Positions 52,196-63,990 of a stretch of 64,000 nt of DNA are shown one piece after another. Made by a program: the position numbers and the translations under genes. Origin of the DNA: Fragilaria crotonensis (Eukaryota > Bacillariophyta > Fragilariophyceae > Fragilariales > Fragilariaceae); NCBI GenBank assembly GCA_022925895.1, contig JAKSYS010000116.1:1-64000 (forward strand). Reading direction: 5' to 3'. How positions within the stretch are numbered: position 1 is the stretch's first letter; the number at the start of each line of letters is the position of its first letter. The notes under the pieces are model-generated. The model did not search any database, was not told the origin of the DNA, and was given only the letters and a program-made list of their open reading frames with translations.

Positions 52196-54076
52196 CTATT
52201 TACAGCTTTCTAAATCCTGGCTTCGCAATCTCTCAGCTATTCGGTTGCTTTGTCTCGTCGGATAATTCGAATTGGTGCCATTGCTGCCATTTTTCGACTG
52301 CTTCGTTTTCTTGGCGGCAGGCTTTTTCTGTCCTTCTTCGTCGGTGCTACTGCTGCTGGCCTTGATCGACGGCGACTGGTGACTAAGTCCTTCCTCTTGT
52401 AATGAATCTAGGCGATCTCGGTTCGTGGAAATGCTGGCCGCAGTTGAGCGCTGGAAGTCGCGAAAGTGGCCTTCTCGAACTTGTGCATGCGGCCACAGCT
52501 CAGGTCGAGAGACTGACTGCCTCCGAATCAAAATACCCCTAGGGTTTGATGGGTGAGATTCATCGACCAAAGCTGGTACTCGATTGTAAAAAAGAAGGTA
52601 CGGAGATGACGACGTTTCAAAGGTGGTGTGCGGATCAATGGTGCGGTAGCGGGAATCGTTGAATTCATACCACTGGTCGTCGAAGCGATTCAAGGCATAG
52701 GCTGTATAGTGACCTCCACTGAGTCCACCCAAGTGGTTGGAAACAGCGTAGAGATCATAGACAGGAGTGCCACCTCCTCGGCTCCGTATCGAAGTGGAAA
52801 GATCCCACCCTGAAATGGGATACTTCAAAGCAGCTTCGTTCTTGCGTCCTGCTCGACCATACTCATCGTACTTGAAGCGTTTCAGGTGAATGATGAGAAT
52901 GGGTGGTAAGACCCAAAGATCAGTTTTCTTCGTCGCGTCCGTGTGCTTCTTGCATTTTTCACAATACCATTGATTGTCACCGGTTAGATTGTCCTCTTCA
53001 AGATAAAGGTTAAGACAGTCTTCCAAGGTTCTGTGCAACAAGTAGAGCATTGAATTGAGAACACAAGCAGTCGCTTTAACAAATGATTTCCATTCTGCTC
53101 ACCTGCACGAATCGGTAATGGGGAGTGACAGGTACATGCTTGGCTCGAATCGAATGTTCTTGTGCTTGCAAACCTTACACACGCAGGTGTTGCGAAACTG
53201 TCCCTGAAATAGGTCGACTACCAGGGATTTGTTTCTCCTGAGATAGTTGGCCCAGGCGTTTTGGGCATCGATCTCATCGTTGCTCCCGTCACAATCCTTG
53301 TCTTCAATGTAGGGTCGTTTCTTGACTCTATTCAAATCTTCATGAATTCCATCCAAGAGATAGGACAACAATTCTTGCGCGTCGTGCTGTCGATTGCCAC
53401 CAAACTGCGGGGCGAATGTTGAGAGAGATCGCTTAAAGGCGGATGGCTGAACTATTCTGCGGTTGGTGTTGGCTTGCTTAAGCCACATGTCTTTCATGAG
53501 CTCCGCATACGCCATAACAAGCTTCCCGCCTGTGCCAAGAAAATTGTCCTTATTGATTTCTTTACGATAATCGTAGCTACAGAGACAAGGTATGAGTTGC
53601 CACGAAGAAAAGATGAAACCTGGTTTGAAGGGTGAAAGTCGCATGGAAGATATGGATACAGATACGTACCCCAAGAAATAGTCTGTCAACGGAATAGTGT
53701 TGCTCAGACATTGCAGCGAGCTGTTGATGAAGCACGTATTTCCTAAATTCCTGAGACCAACAATACCGGCAGGCAGTTCACTCTGCAAGACTCCCGCTTC
53801 GTTAAGATTGTGCATGACGGCGTCGTGAACATGCGCGTAGTTGGATGCACGTTTGTTTGGCGTTTCGTTCCCGTTTTTGCCCCTCTGAGTTCCTGACAAT
53901 CGTCGTCCGCTTGCCATTATGAGAGAACCCACTCGTAACAAACTATTCTCATTTTTGGAGCGAAGTCTCTTGCTCGGCGATCGTTCCATATTGGATATTG
54001 GTTCGACAAGGACGTCGTCTGTGCTCCCTTGTGCGATTAGTTCATTCTCCATTGGTTTATTGCAGATAGCGCCCAT
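52196..54076 (-). CDS. Ubiquitin-specific protease (USP), 571 aa, three exons
   Basis: Exons 54076-53670, 53576-53103 and 53030-52196 join to exactly 572 codons. The protein starts MGAICNK; a Gly at position 2 makes N-myristoylation possible. The Cys box is GLRNLGNTCFINSSLQCLSN, with [21 protein letters not shown] next. Zinc-binding pairs are CKVCKH and CEKCKK. The His box is GGLSGGHYTAYALNRF with YEFND following, so the catalytic Cys and His are in place. The C-terminus is basic and Ser-rich with KKTKQSKNG. The first intron is at the same place as both introns of the neighbouring double-USP gene, so all three USP units are tandem duplicates. It likely removes ubiquitin from substrates; the target is unknown. 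Confidence 0.93.
53031..53102 (-). other. Intron 2 of the USP gene
   Basis: A GTGAGC donor after TCGTGCAG and a TTGCACAG acceptor. Splicing gives SCRTLEDCLNLYL, the normal link into the zinc-finger region. Confidence 0.85.
53577..53669 (-). other. Intron 1 of the USP gene
   Basis: A GTACGT donor after TTCTTGGG and a CTCTGTAG acceptor. Splicing gives LG-YDYRKEI, as in the neighbouring gene. Confidence 0.85.
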
Positions 54077-54794
54077 TCTTCAAGCAAAAAATCTTCAGCT
54101 GAGAGGGGAATCAACCCAATGTGGAGAGACCAAAAACAGAAACAAACAGCTGATGTACTCGTAACTCAACGAAAAGAAATAGAATGTTGGCAAAGGAGAA
54201 AGCCGCACTGAAAAGCGCCATGGGGAAATGGAATGCCAGAAGATGTGGCACGTCACAATGCTGTACAACGAATACGAGTACTCCAGTACAACCTACAAAT
54301 ACCGCATACCTGGGACCTACAGGTATGGTACATGTAGGACATTTGACAATTTATGATGCTATATGCATATATAAAACATATAACCGCTCTGATGTGATGA
54401 GTCCGGTTTCCCGTGTAGTACAAGTACTCCAGTAGAATGTAAATCCTTGGTAGTACGGTAGAGTACAACGGAGCCGCGGGGTATCTACTATTGGAATGTC
54501 GTGCGCGGTCTACTGTGGTATGATACACTTGTACCTTGTACAGTACCCCCTCTAGAGTCTGAAACCGTTAATTGCAGGACCTTCCTGCGATCATATTCTC
54601 GCTCTTGTGGTACCTGGTACTAGTATGCATACTTGTACTAGTAGTACAAGTACCTGGTACTGCGGTATGTCATACAATATTGTGTTCTCTGGGGTTCGTG
54701 GTAGGCGATACAATACATGTACAAGTACCCGGTAACAATAGTAGTACACTATCATAGTAACGAGTACTCCAGTAGAACCACAACTCACAACCGC
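54077..54794. other. GTAC-rich intergenic stretch
   Basis: No supported gene. From about 54240 to 54790 the DNA is full of GTAC words (GAGTACTCC, TACTAGTACAAGTACC, GGTACC). It is the upstream flank of the copia insertion and was, before that insertion, part of the spacer between the USP and fucosyltransferase genes. Confidence 0.5.
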
Positions 54795-54800
54795 CAAGAC
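54795..54800. repeat. Copia target site duplication, left
   Basis: CAAGAC directly before the 5' LTR, repeated at 60074-60079. The true duplication may be 5 bp (AAGAC) with a shared C at the border. Confidence 0.85.
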
Positions 54801-55261
54801 TGTCGAGAGCTACTGTGCTACTGCCACATTGTCGAGTGCTACTGTACCATCCGGACAGTACGCGAACTACAACGGTAGCAGTTCCCAAGCTATCTGTTCT
54901 GTCGATGCCAACCTTGCTGACCAAATTGGAGATGGTTGGACAACCATTATTGGGAAACATAAAAGGAAGGACCAGGAAAGCAAAGAAGATAAAGTTCCCA
55001 CGGCAGGAATGAAAGTGCAGCGTGGGATTGATTAGTTGTTCTTGGAATGAACAAGACTGCAACTGAGGAAAAACTTAAGAAGACTATTCTATGAATGGGA
55101 ATGAAACTACATAATGTGAACAAGGAAAATATGGAAAGAGAATAACAACAACAATAAGCTCACAATTTGAAAACCTACTATATTAGTACTGTTGTCTATT
55201 TTACTGTCTACAGGGATTATTGTACGAGATATCTCGAAAAGGAACTCGGAATTATTTAACA
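54801..55261 (+). repeat. 5' LTR of copia element
   Basis: 461 bp, TG...CA ends, one mismatch to the 3' LTR. Confidence 0.95.
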
Positions 55262-55295
55262 CGTTTATAAACGGTCAGTTTATATCCAAGGCAAG

Positions 55296-56197
55296 ATGGT
55301 GGACGAAACGGCTGAATCCGGGAGTGGGTTTGGAACTACGGTCCGCGCATTTGCGTTCGACGGCGACGAAGCTAGATACCGCCATGGGAGGGTAAGACAC
55401 TTGCGCTCGCCAGCTCGAAGGATTTTGCTCGCACTAACCAGAGTACCGGAACGGCACTAACGGTTGAACAGTTTGAGTATGGAGAGGTCGAAGTCACGCC
55501 AGCGACGGCGGCTACTACGGGCGGCACGGCTGCCGCTGCAGTCATGCGTCCGACAACAACGGCAGAGAACCGGAAGTACCTGGCAAAGGCAGCAGCGTGG
55601 ACATATTTGGTTGCGAGCTGCACCGACAAGGCCTATGCACTTATTGAACGGTGCGAAGGGGATCCGTACAGGGCATGGTCTATACTACAAAACAAATACT
55701 GTGCAACGGATGCGGAAGAAAATTACCCCGAACTGGATCAGGCATTCAGCGAGTGCAAACTTGCTGGGACGCAGAAGGACCCAGAACTTTGGTTCAATGA
55801 CTTGGACCATTTAAACATGCGGCTGGCAAGAATCAACTTGAAGTATCAGAAGGACGAACTCCAGATGAAGAGCCACATGATGACAGCAATGTCCAATGAC
55901 TACGAGAGTGTCATCGTCAAGTTCAGAGGCGACCTAAATGATACTACGCTGGTTAAGTTGCGTAAGGAAGTTGTACTTCAATATAAGTCCCTAATCAAGG
56001 CAGGTGGCGGCAAAACCACATCGGAATCAGTATTGGCCACATCAACCTCTAAGACACCTTGGAAGAAGTTCAAGGGAACTTGCAGGAACTGCGGCAAGAT
56101 TGGGCATAAGGCACATGAGTGTCGATCCAACAAGGTCGAATCAACGGATGAAACCACGAAGAACTCTGGTACGTCGGGGGCGATAAGTCACATGTGA
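55296..56197 (+). CDS. Copia Gag (one frameshift)
   Basis: The likely start is ATG 55296 (MVDETAESGSGFG). Near 55383 a one- or two-base change moves reading to the frame that carries WEGKTLALASSKDFA and then runs cleanly from about 55385 to 56197. The C-terminal half has the UBN2-type Gag shape (YLVASCTDKAYALIERC, then AWSILQNKY, then MKSHMMTAMSNDYE) and a zinc knuckle CRNCGKIGHKAHEC. Past the stop, at about 56198-56250, a second, damaged knuckle (CQQKGHFANKC) continues in another frame. Gag forms the particle that packages element RNA. Confidence 0.85.
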
Positions 56198-59100
56198 CAT
56201 ATACAACTGCCAGCAGAAGGGCCACTTCGCGAACAAGTGTCCAAACCCTAAAAGGCAAAATCAGATGCCACGGAGAATATGAATATGTTTGTCAGCGTTA
56301 CGGTCTCGGATGATATGTCGGTTCTGTATCCAAGGTGGACACTCTGAGGAATGGCTCCTCGATTCGGGTGCTACGTGTGGGTTACCTGAGTAAAACCTAT
56401 ATGACAGATATGAAACCATCGAATCTTCAAATCACTATCGAAATGGTGATAAAGTTTCCACGCAAGGCCAAGGCACGGTCATGCTAACGGACAAGCTTGG
56501 GCAAACAATTGTTGACGGATGTCTACTACGTCTGACATTTACGAAACATATCGTCAGTATGAGAAAACTGATCGATGATAACTGGGCGTTCCACGTCGCG
56601 GATAAGACGGCGTTTGTCTTCTGATTCTACGAAGGGCACGGTCAAGTTGGACGAAACGACAAAGACATGTGTACTACTTCACTGGTACTCGAAAGGTAGA
56701 TAATGCCAATAATCCGCTCGCGCTCAGCTTGACAACTGCCCCAGTCACTTTGACATCAACATCGCGCACAGCCTCCTGGGCATCCAGACATGAAGACGGT
56801 TACTGCTATGGCTAAAGAACATGGTTGGACCTCACGGGATCAGTGCAACCATGTGGTTCTTGCGCTGGCCAAGGCTCGAGCGAGGCGACCCGAGTACTAA
56901 GACAAGGCCAAGCCAGGAAAGACTCTTCTGATGTTTCGGGACCATATTCGACTCCTAAATCAAAACAAATACTGGCTCAAGATCGTGGATGACTATACGC
57001 GATACAGTTGGTTCACTTCTTACCTCGCAAGAGTGGCATTCAAGATTCCATTGTTGAAGTTGATTCAAATGAACAAAGCCGCTGGAAAACCAGCTGATAT
57101 CTCCGTTGCATGCCGGAAACGATCTATGTGCAACAGTTATGTGCGGAGAACGACATTCAGTTGGAAATGACTGCTCCCAATACTCCCCAGATGAATGGGG
57201 TCGTGGAAAGAAGCTTTGCCACATGTCGAAATCGTGCTTTCGCCACTATGTACTGTGCGCGCTTTTCATTGGCTACTCAGGGTCTTCTATGGCCGGAAGC
57301 CGTGAATACTATCACCAAGATTGGGAACAGCCTTCCAAGACCGGGACTGGCGTTGGACCCACACAGGGCTTGGTACGGAAAGGACGCGGTGACGAATCGA
57401 ATCATCGGTCATCTTCAACCTTTTGGCAGGATTGCCTACGTCACGAACAGAGAGAAGCTCAGGGCCAAGCTGGATGCCCGCTCAAAGAAATGTGTCTTCG
57501 TCGGCTATGCTCAAGACCATTCGGGCGATACTTACAAGTTCTACGACCCAGCAACTAAGCAAACTATCATGTCTCGTGACGTACATCAGTGGATGGAATG
57601 GCACGGACGCATCACAGCAACCGATGACATGGATTTGTTTACCGAACTCGAGAAACTCAAGACGGATTCGATTATACTGCCAGCGACGGCAGACAGTACG
57701 ATTTTGTCAGACGAGGACTTTCCGGACGATAGTGCCATGCCGGATCTCACATCACGTTCTTCGATCGCGGAGGACAACCCAGAAGTACCTGTCCCCACCG
57801 ATGTCGCCGCTTCTGCGCGGAGGAATTTGACATCAGTCTTTAATGAAGGGGCAGTAACTCGCTCACGTCCTCGCCAAGATGTCAGTCACAGAAACGACGA
57901 CACAGTGGAGGAAAGTAAAAGTAACTTGGAGGAATCTGTCGACTACCTCCTCGTACTGAATGCGTCACTGGAATCTGATCCAAAACCGGGTGTCCCTAAG
58001 AATTATAAAGAACTTATCAAGTCAAAGGACATACAGTGGTTGAAGTCGATGCAAAACGAATTGGGAAACTTCCTAAAAAGAGGCGCTTGGGAATATGTCC
58101 CTAGAAATAAGATACCCAATACACGCAAGCCACTCAGATGCCGATGGTTGTTTAAAGAAAAGCACGATGGTACGAAGAAGTCACGCTTGGTAGTACGCGG
58201 GTACGAGCAAGAGCCTGGTGTGGACTATGTGGAATCTTACTCCCCACTCGCTACAAATACTACGGTAAAGGTGGTACTGGCTATGGCCCTATACTATATG
58301 GGATACTTCGACGATTGGGTCACGGACATGATCGATGTTGAAGCTGCCTTTTTAAATGCATTATTGGACACGGATGTCTTCATTGAAATGCCTGAGGGCT
58401 TAAGGGAACTGCTTTTAAGTCAAGGAGTAACCCTCGGAGATGTCATTATCAAGCTACTACGCGCCCAGTACGGGCTGGTACAAAGTCCAAGACTCTGGAT
58501 GGAATTGTTCTCCAAGATCCTTGTGTCTATCGGGCTTAAACAATGCAAAACTGACCCATGTCTGTTCTGTCTATTCGACAAGAATGGGAAACTACTGGCT
58601 ATCGTGGTTGTGTACTGCGATGACTGCCTAATTACCGGACGCGCTAAGTCAGTGGCAGAAATCAAGGCCGGAATCTCTAAACAAGTCAAGATAGAAGATC
58701 TTGGAAAACTGTCGCGCCATCTCGGCGTCGACTACAAGTTTGGTCGTGACGAACATGGGCCCTATATTCTGTCCTCCATGAATGAGTATCACGAATCAAT
58801 GATCAGAGACTTCGAGAAGGACATTGGAAGTTCTCTCAAGACGTTCTCGACCCCGGGCGCAGCTGTCACACCGCCATTGCGTTCCACCCCAGAAGACGAG
58901 ATCATCCTAAACGAAGAGTACCGCTCCTACGTTGGAAGGATTATGTTTGCGTGCGGTAAGACGGAGCCGACGCTATCGAATGCGTGCAGGGAATTGACCT
59001 CGCATCTAACTGCACCAAACAAGGAACACTGGACAGCCCTCGGACACTTGATGGGCTATATTAAGCAAGGAACGAACCTCGGTATCAAGATGCGAGCGCC

Positions 59101-59847
59101 TAAGGATACACGTGTGGTTGCGTTTGTCGATTCGGATTATGCGTCGGATCGAAACGACCGGAAAAGCATCTCGGGACACTTGGTGACAATTGGCGGATGC
59201 CTGTCTCGTGGCAGTCCAAGAAACAGACAGGTGTGACATTGTCCTCGACGGAAGCCGAATTTGTCGCAATGAGTATGGCTGCTACGGAGATCAAATTCAT
59301 CGTGTCCCTCTTGACGGAAATTGGCAATGGCCCTCCGGTAATGCCAAGTATTCTACGAGAGGATAATACCGGCGCTATCTTTATGGCGAAGAACACGGCT
59401 ATCGGTCAACGCACCAAGCACGTGGACATCCGGTACCGATTTGTTAACGACATGATTCTGTCGAAAGAACTTTGGGTCCAACATATCAGGAGTGAGGAAA
59501 ACCCAAGCGATACGATGACGAAGAATCTACCATTGTCTCTATTTGGAAAACATGCTGCTCAGATCACGGAAGGTCTATTGGGCAATTTGTACGATCCACA
59601 GAACACGGAGGATGTCGAGAGCTACTGTGCTACTGCCACATTGTCGAGTGCTACTGTACCATCCGGACAGTACGCGAACTACAACGGTAGCAGTTCCCAA
59701 GCTATCTGTTCTGTCGATGCCAACCTTGCTGACCAAATTGGAGATGGTTGGACAACCATTATTGGGAAACATAAAAGGAAGGACCAGGAAAGCAAAGAAG
59801 ATAAAGTTCCCAAGGCAGGAATGAAAGTGCAGCGTGGGATTGATTAG
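56198..59847 (+). pseudogene. Copia Pol: protease, integrase, RT, RNase H (several frameshifts)
   Basis: The protease Asp motif is LLDSGAT (about 56353-56375), followed by a stop. The GAG-pre-integrase HP...C..C block is near 56785-56870. The integrase core begins near 56925 (KIVDDYTRYSWF) and continues in the next frame (NDIQLEMTAPNTPQMNGVVERSFAT, with the catalytic Glu). A long clean frame (57110-59236) covers the rest of integrase and RT, with WLFKEKHDG, DVEAAFLNALL (motif A) and YCDDCLITG (the YxDD active site). RNase H starts FVDSDYASDRNDRKSISG, shifts at about 59200, and continues VSWQSKKQTGVTLSSTEAEFVAM...LREDNTGAI...KHVDIRY. The final frame runs about 235 bp into the 3' LTR before stopping at 59847. 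Confidence 0.9.
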
Positions 59848-60073
59848 TTGTTCTTGGAATGAACAAGACTGCAACTGAGGAAAAACTTAAGAAGACTATT
59901 CTATGAATGGGAATGAAACTACATAATGTGAACAAGGAAAATATGGAAAGAGAATAACAACAACAATAAGCTCACAATTTGAAAACCTACTATATTAGTA
60001 CTGTTGTCTATTTTACTGTCTACAGGGATTATTGTACGAGATATCTCGAAAAGGAACTCGGAATTATTTAACA
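59613..60073 (+). repeat. 3' LTR of copia element
   Basis: 461 bp. A short purine stretch (ACGGAGGA) directly precedes it and may serve as the polypurine tract. Its first half is read by the end of pol. Confidence 0.95.
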
Positions 60074-60079
60074 CAAGAC
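60074..60079. repeat. Copia target site duplication, right
   Basis: CAAGAC, identical to 54795-54800. Confidence 0.85.
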
Positions 60080-60242
60080 ATCCACCAAAACAACACCGGT
60101 GCATGCACTCGAATACGCTTAGCGGCAAGCAAGGGAGAAGGGAGTGCATAGCTGCAACATTTCCGACTTCGGCCAAATACTTTTCACCCAGGAACAGGAC
60201 ACACGCTCGCAAGAGACCACGTTTAAATTCGTCGGCATTGTC

Positions 60243-62266
60243 ATGGTCCAATCCCAGGCCCACCCAACGCTGTCGAAGCGAAACTGGAGTAAAAACGCGA
60301 ACAAGTACTCTATCCCCATGTGTCAATTTTGCGTGCTGGTTTTGATCCTTCAAATTGGATCAATTGCATTCATAAGTGTGAAAGGAACGCGGAAATCAAT
60401 GCGAATAGGGCGCAAGCTATACGATCTTAGAACAACGACCCCCTTGCGTTCAAAGGTTTTAACAGGCCCAGACCCTTTTCTCCCAAAGAATGTGAAACTG
60501 GCATCCTTAGAAAATCAGATACATGCCGAATCCCACAAGAAAGTCAAATCCTGTCGATGGTACCAACGCAATGTGCATGGAAAAGTGAGAATTGTTCGTG
60601 ATGATGACTGTGAACGACCCAATCAAGAATTCATTGTCTACAATCCACTCGACCACGTTCGGTTCATCTGCAATGGCACTGTGACCGTCCAAGCCGAAGG
60701 CTTCGCTGTGGTCAGTAACAAGGACTGTAATGAGGAAATGACAAAATCACGTCTCTTTTCTGTCACGCCAACATTGGAGAACGCCAAAAAGATGCCACCC
60801 ATCACAATAGGCATTGCGGGTGCTGAGGATTCACCGGACATGGAAGACTTTCCATGCGAGATGGGCTGTCGCAAACATACGTCAAATGAGAACCTTAATG
60901 GATTCTCCATTCTGGATACACCTTGGACCTTGCAGCACAGCATGGAAAGTGCAGCACATTATCCACAACTTAAAGTCGATACGACGGCTCACCGATACAA
61001 TCTGTTCTATGCAACAACGTCGCTCGCTTCAGAGATACCACTGCCCTATTTTTCATGGGCTGAATATTCCATCCAGTCACCATCCGTTGAGTTCGATAAA
61101 GTTATCAAGGGAGCATCATTCATTGCTTCGAACTGCAATTCCTTAAGTAACCGTGAACTTGTCGTAGGGGAGCTCATGAAACTAATGCGAGTGGATTCTT
61201 TGGGCTCGTGTCTCCAAAATGCGCAGCCGCCTCCCGGGGCTGTATTGAGTAACAACGCATCACTTAAGCGACAATACCTTTTCCATTTGGCTTTTGAAAA
61301 TTCGATTGAAGATGATTGTGAGTGGCATCCGAGCTTTTTCGTCAACACATGCTGTGATACGCAACTCACGATTTTCTATCACTTTGCTCGTCAGATGTCA
61401 CAGAAAAGCTTTGGGACACTCTCCGGTCTGGTACGCTCCCCGTCTACATGGGCGCTCCTAACATTTGGGATCATGCACCACCAAAATCAATCATTTCATG
61501 GCACGACTTTGGATCTACCCAGCAGTTAGCAAACCACCTCATAACTGTGGCCAACAATCGAACATTGTATGAGTCTTATCATGCATGGCGTAAGGAGCCC
61601 CTACCGACCTCCTTCCGCGAAAAGTACAACTTTACTCATGTACATTCAGCATGCCGCATCTGCCGATGGGCCTATGCCCGAAAGTACGGTCACACGTTTG
61701 ATCACGCAAGCCAAACGATGAGGCCGCCTATTATACCTCGCGAGCCATGTTGGGATGTCGCGACACAGCTATTGTCGTATCCTATACGAGAATTGTGGTT
61801 GCAGGCATCAACAGTGTTACTTGCCGCGAGTGAGAACTACAGGGCATGCCAGAAGAGTGAAGGGGCACAATCAACGACCAAAGTTGGAACCTGGACAAGA
61901 TCTGTGACCAGCTCGGACTCTGTGTTGGATATCGACATTGAGGGTCGCGGCGAAGACGGGTTGTATCAACTTGGATTACCCGTTCATGGACCAGCGTATG
62001 AAGTCAGCCCCAGGCACTGGCTGGTACAAGGAATCTCATCAAGAATCATCCTTTTGACCAGCTGGGACGCTCACCTCCAAACAGAGACCTTATCACAAGG
62101 AGTGGCCAACATTGAGATGCGAGGGCACACACACATGAAATTGCGCATTATTATTGAGAACATCGATAGCTTTTATCCCGGTGGTGAGGAAGAGTCAAGC
62201 TACTTTGGAAACCTTATGGTGAAGGACTTCGAGAATCCAGTTGAGAAGTTCCTGATTTTGGACTAG
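60243..62266 (+). CDS. GT10 alpha-1,3-fucosyltransferase-like enzyme (648 aa, two exons)
   Basis: Transfers fucose from GDP-fucose to glycans in the Golgi. Exons 60243-61317 and 61395-62266 join to exactly 649 codons. A type II signal anchor lies at about residues 26-46 (MCQFCVLVLILQIGSIAFISV). The catalytic region has LFYATTSLASEIPLPYFSW and, across the splice, the GT10 donor motif [33 protein letters not shown]. The intron falls inside the Tyr codon of that motif. A Cys-containing stretch HSACRICRWAYARKYG follows, as in core-type fucosyltransferases. About 190 residues beyond the usual end form an extra domain of unknown role. The ATG lies about 170 bp downstream of the copia element, which may now supply or disturb its promoter. 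Confidence 0.9.
61318..61394 (+). other. Intron in the fucosyltransferase gene
   Basis: A GTGAGT donor after GATGATT and an acceptor GCTCGTCAG. Splicing rebuilds the GT10 motif [10 protein letters not shown]; without it the frame ends at 61529. Confidence 0.92.
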
Positions 62267-62481
62267 CAATCTCGTACTCCGAGTACATCCTCAAGAAGTT
62301 CGCTTTCGTGTGGTTCCCGCCGCGATGAGAGATTAGGACGCCAGAAGCAACTATCGCTACAACGCGACGGCGAGACGACAGTGCTGTGGTAGAAAATCGT
62401 GATTTCTGAAGTCATGGGAAGGCTCATTGCTAGTTTCCGCCTGGAAAGGTTTCATGAAGCATCGTACGGAAAATAGTACAC

Positions 62482-63990
62482 TTATTGATGATACAGATGA
62501 TTGAATTCTTCGAAACCGGGTGGAGGTGTACCGGTCTCGCACCATCCCGTATATGTAATTTCCTTAGTTGTCGCATTGATTCCAACAAACTGGAGGTACG
62601 TTTGTAATGGTCTAGCAGTCCCCATTCCATACTGTTCAACAGCTGTGAGCAAATTCTTTGGTTTCATCATATCCTTGGTAGCCTCAGGGTATCCAAGCTG
62701 GTACTTGACTCGATTCAAAACAAGTGCCTGCAATGGGTTGTGTACACCAGGGGTGAAAGTGCGGTGCACAGACTCCCAGAATTTAGGTTTGTGCCTTCTC
62801 ACATAAATATGTCCAACCACGTTCTGAACTGGAGAGAAGATATCGTACCCTGCTGTCCAAAGGCGCGTGCTCATAATGATTTCCTCACCCATAAAAATCC
62901 ATGGTAAGAAAGGATCAAAAGGTACTTCCTTAAGGAAATCGGCATGAGCAACAAAGTATCCAGCAGCAGTAAAGGGCGCAAAGCGAGGGGTTTCGACTTG
63001 CACACGGTCATACTGACTGGCACCCTCGAGACGGATTATTTGACTCTCCAAATCACTGTTAGCAAAGACTGGACCGCAAAGTCGAGCCGCAGGCTTCTTG
63101 GCCATTGCTGCCAAATCTGCCAGATGCGAAGGAGGGTAGTGACTCAAGACTGGCTTCTTAGATGGAGCCTTCTTGAGCATGTCGATGGATATGGCATCCC
63201 AGTCCTGCAAGAAGGTCATGTGCTAGTAGACAGAGCAACAGCAGTGAGAAGTGGAGAATGCCAAAGAATGAAAGAAGTAATGCATACTTACAGCATCAGT
63301 CTGCATGAACCAATTCTCGCCATACCAAAGTTTAGATGCGAAATAACGAGCTGCATAAGGGCCCAACGATTCGGGTTCGTCAATATCAAGCGATCGGACA
63401 TGTCCCTTTGCACACAGCTCCCTTCCCTCTTCAGATTCACAAAATGACTTCTTACAATCGTCATCAGGTGGAACATCCTCCATCCCTCCGCCCGTCAAAA
63501 CACCACTCTTGCAATCTGAGTGGCAATTCTGTTGAACAATCCCTATGTAGAGTTTCTCTGGATTCTTGGCTTTGCTAAACGCCCACTTCACGGTGTTTAA
63601 GCAATTTTCATCGCGATAGGTGGCAAGACTCAAGAAGATACTACCATCATCGCGACGCGTTGGCATTCTCTCGAGGTAATCCCGATCCCACAAATACAAG
63701 GTCTTGACTGTTAAATCGTGGTATGCATTCCAAATACCAACATGGGATTCATGCTTGACAACCGCCAGCGCCTCGTGCAGGGTATGAATCCAGTTACTCA
63801 GATAGTCCACAATCTCCTCTAGCGTCATGGGCGGTTTGTCCGATCCGCCGCCGTGGCCGAACACACCAGTATTCCCTTGGACGCCCCCATGAAGCAATTC
63901 CTCCACCGTTTCGGTTCCGGCGCGAATTTCGCCCAAACGCTCCCCAACAATTTCACCACTCTCGCGCAACTTTGACAATCGAGCCGGCAT
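62482..63990 (-). CDS. GT60-like GlcNAc transferase (Skp1-type), two exons, start near window edge
   Basis: Resembles UDP-GlcNAc:polypeptide alpha-GlcNAc transferases of the Skp1-GnT family. Exons 63990-63292 and 63222-62482 join to 480 codons. Conserved marks: IFLSLATYRDENCLNTVKWAF, NPEKLYIGIVQQN...C, then ARYFASKLWYGENWFMQTDA-HM across the splice (the QxDxH-type metal site), KPVLSHYPP, FTAAGYFVAHADFLKEVPFDPFLPWIFMGEE and SPVQNVVGHIYVRRHKPKFW. The ATG at 63990 is the first seen, but only ten bases remain upstream and they are open, so the true start and any signal anchor may lie outside the window. Known members act on cytosolic Skp1; other members may act elsewhere. Convergent with the fucosyltransferase gene. 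Confidence 0.85.
63223..63291 (-). other. Intron in the GT60-like gene
   Basis: A GTAAGT donor after GACTGATGCT and a CTACTAG acceptor. Splicing gives QTDA-HMTFLQDWD, the expected active-site block. Confidence 0.9.

Larger units (their letters stand above)
54801..60073 (+). mobile_element. Ty1/copia LTR retrotransposon (diatom CoDi-like), 5273 bp
   Basis: Two 461-bp LTRs (TGTCGAG...TTTAACA) bound a gag-pol region in the copia order: gag with zinc knuckle, protease, GAG-pre-integrase, integrase, RT and RNase H. The LTRs differ by a single base (C at 55001, A at 59813), so the insertion is recent. A 5-6 bp target duplication flanks it. The coding region nevertheless has frame changes in gag, in the protease-integrase stretch and in RNase H, so this copy cannot make its full polyprotein as written. 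The primer-binding site is not obvious; the base pairs right after the 5' LTR form the palindrome CGTTTATAAACG. The element sits about 170 bp upstream of the fucosyltransferase start. Confidence 0.93.
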
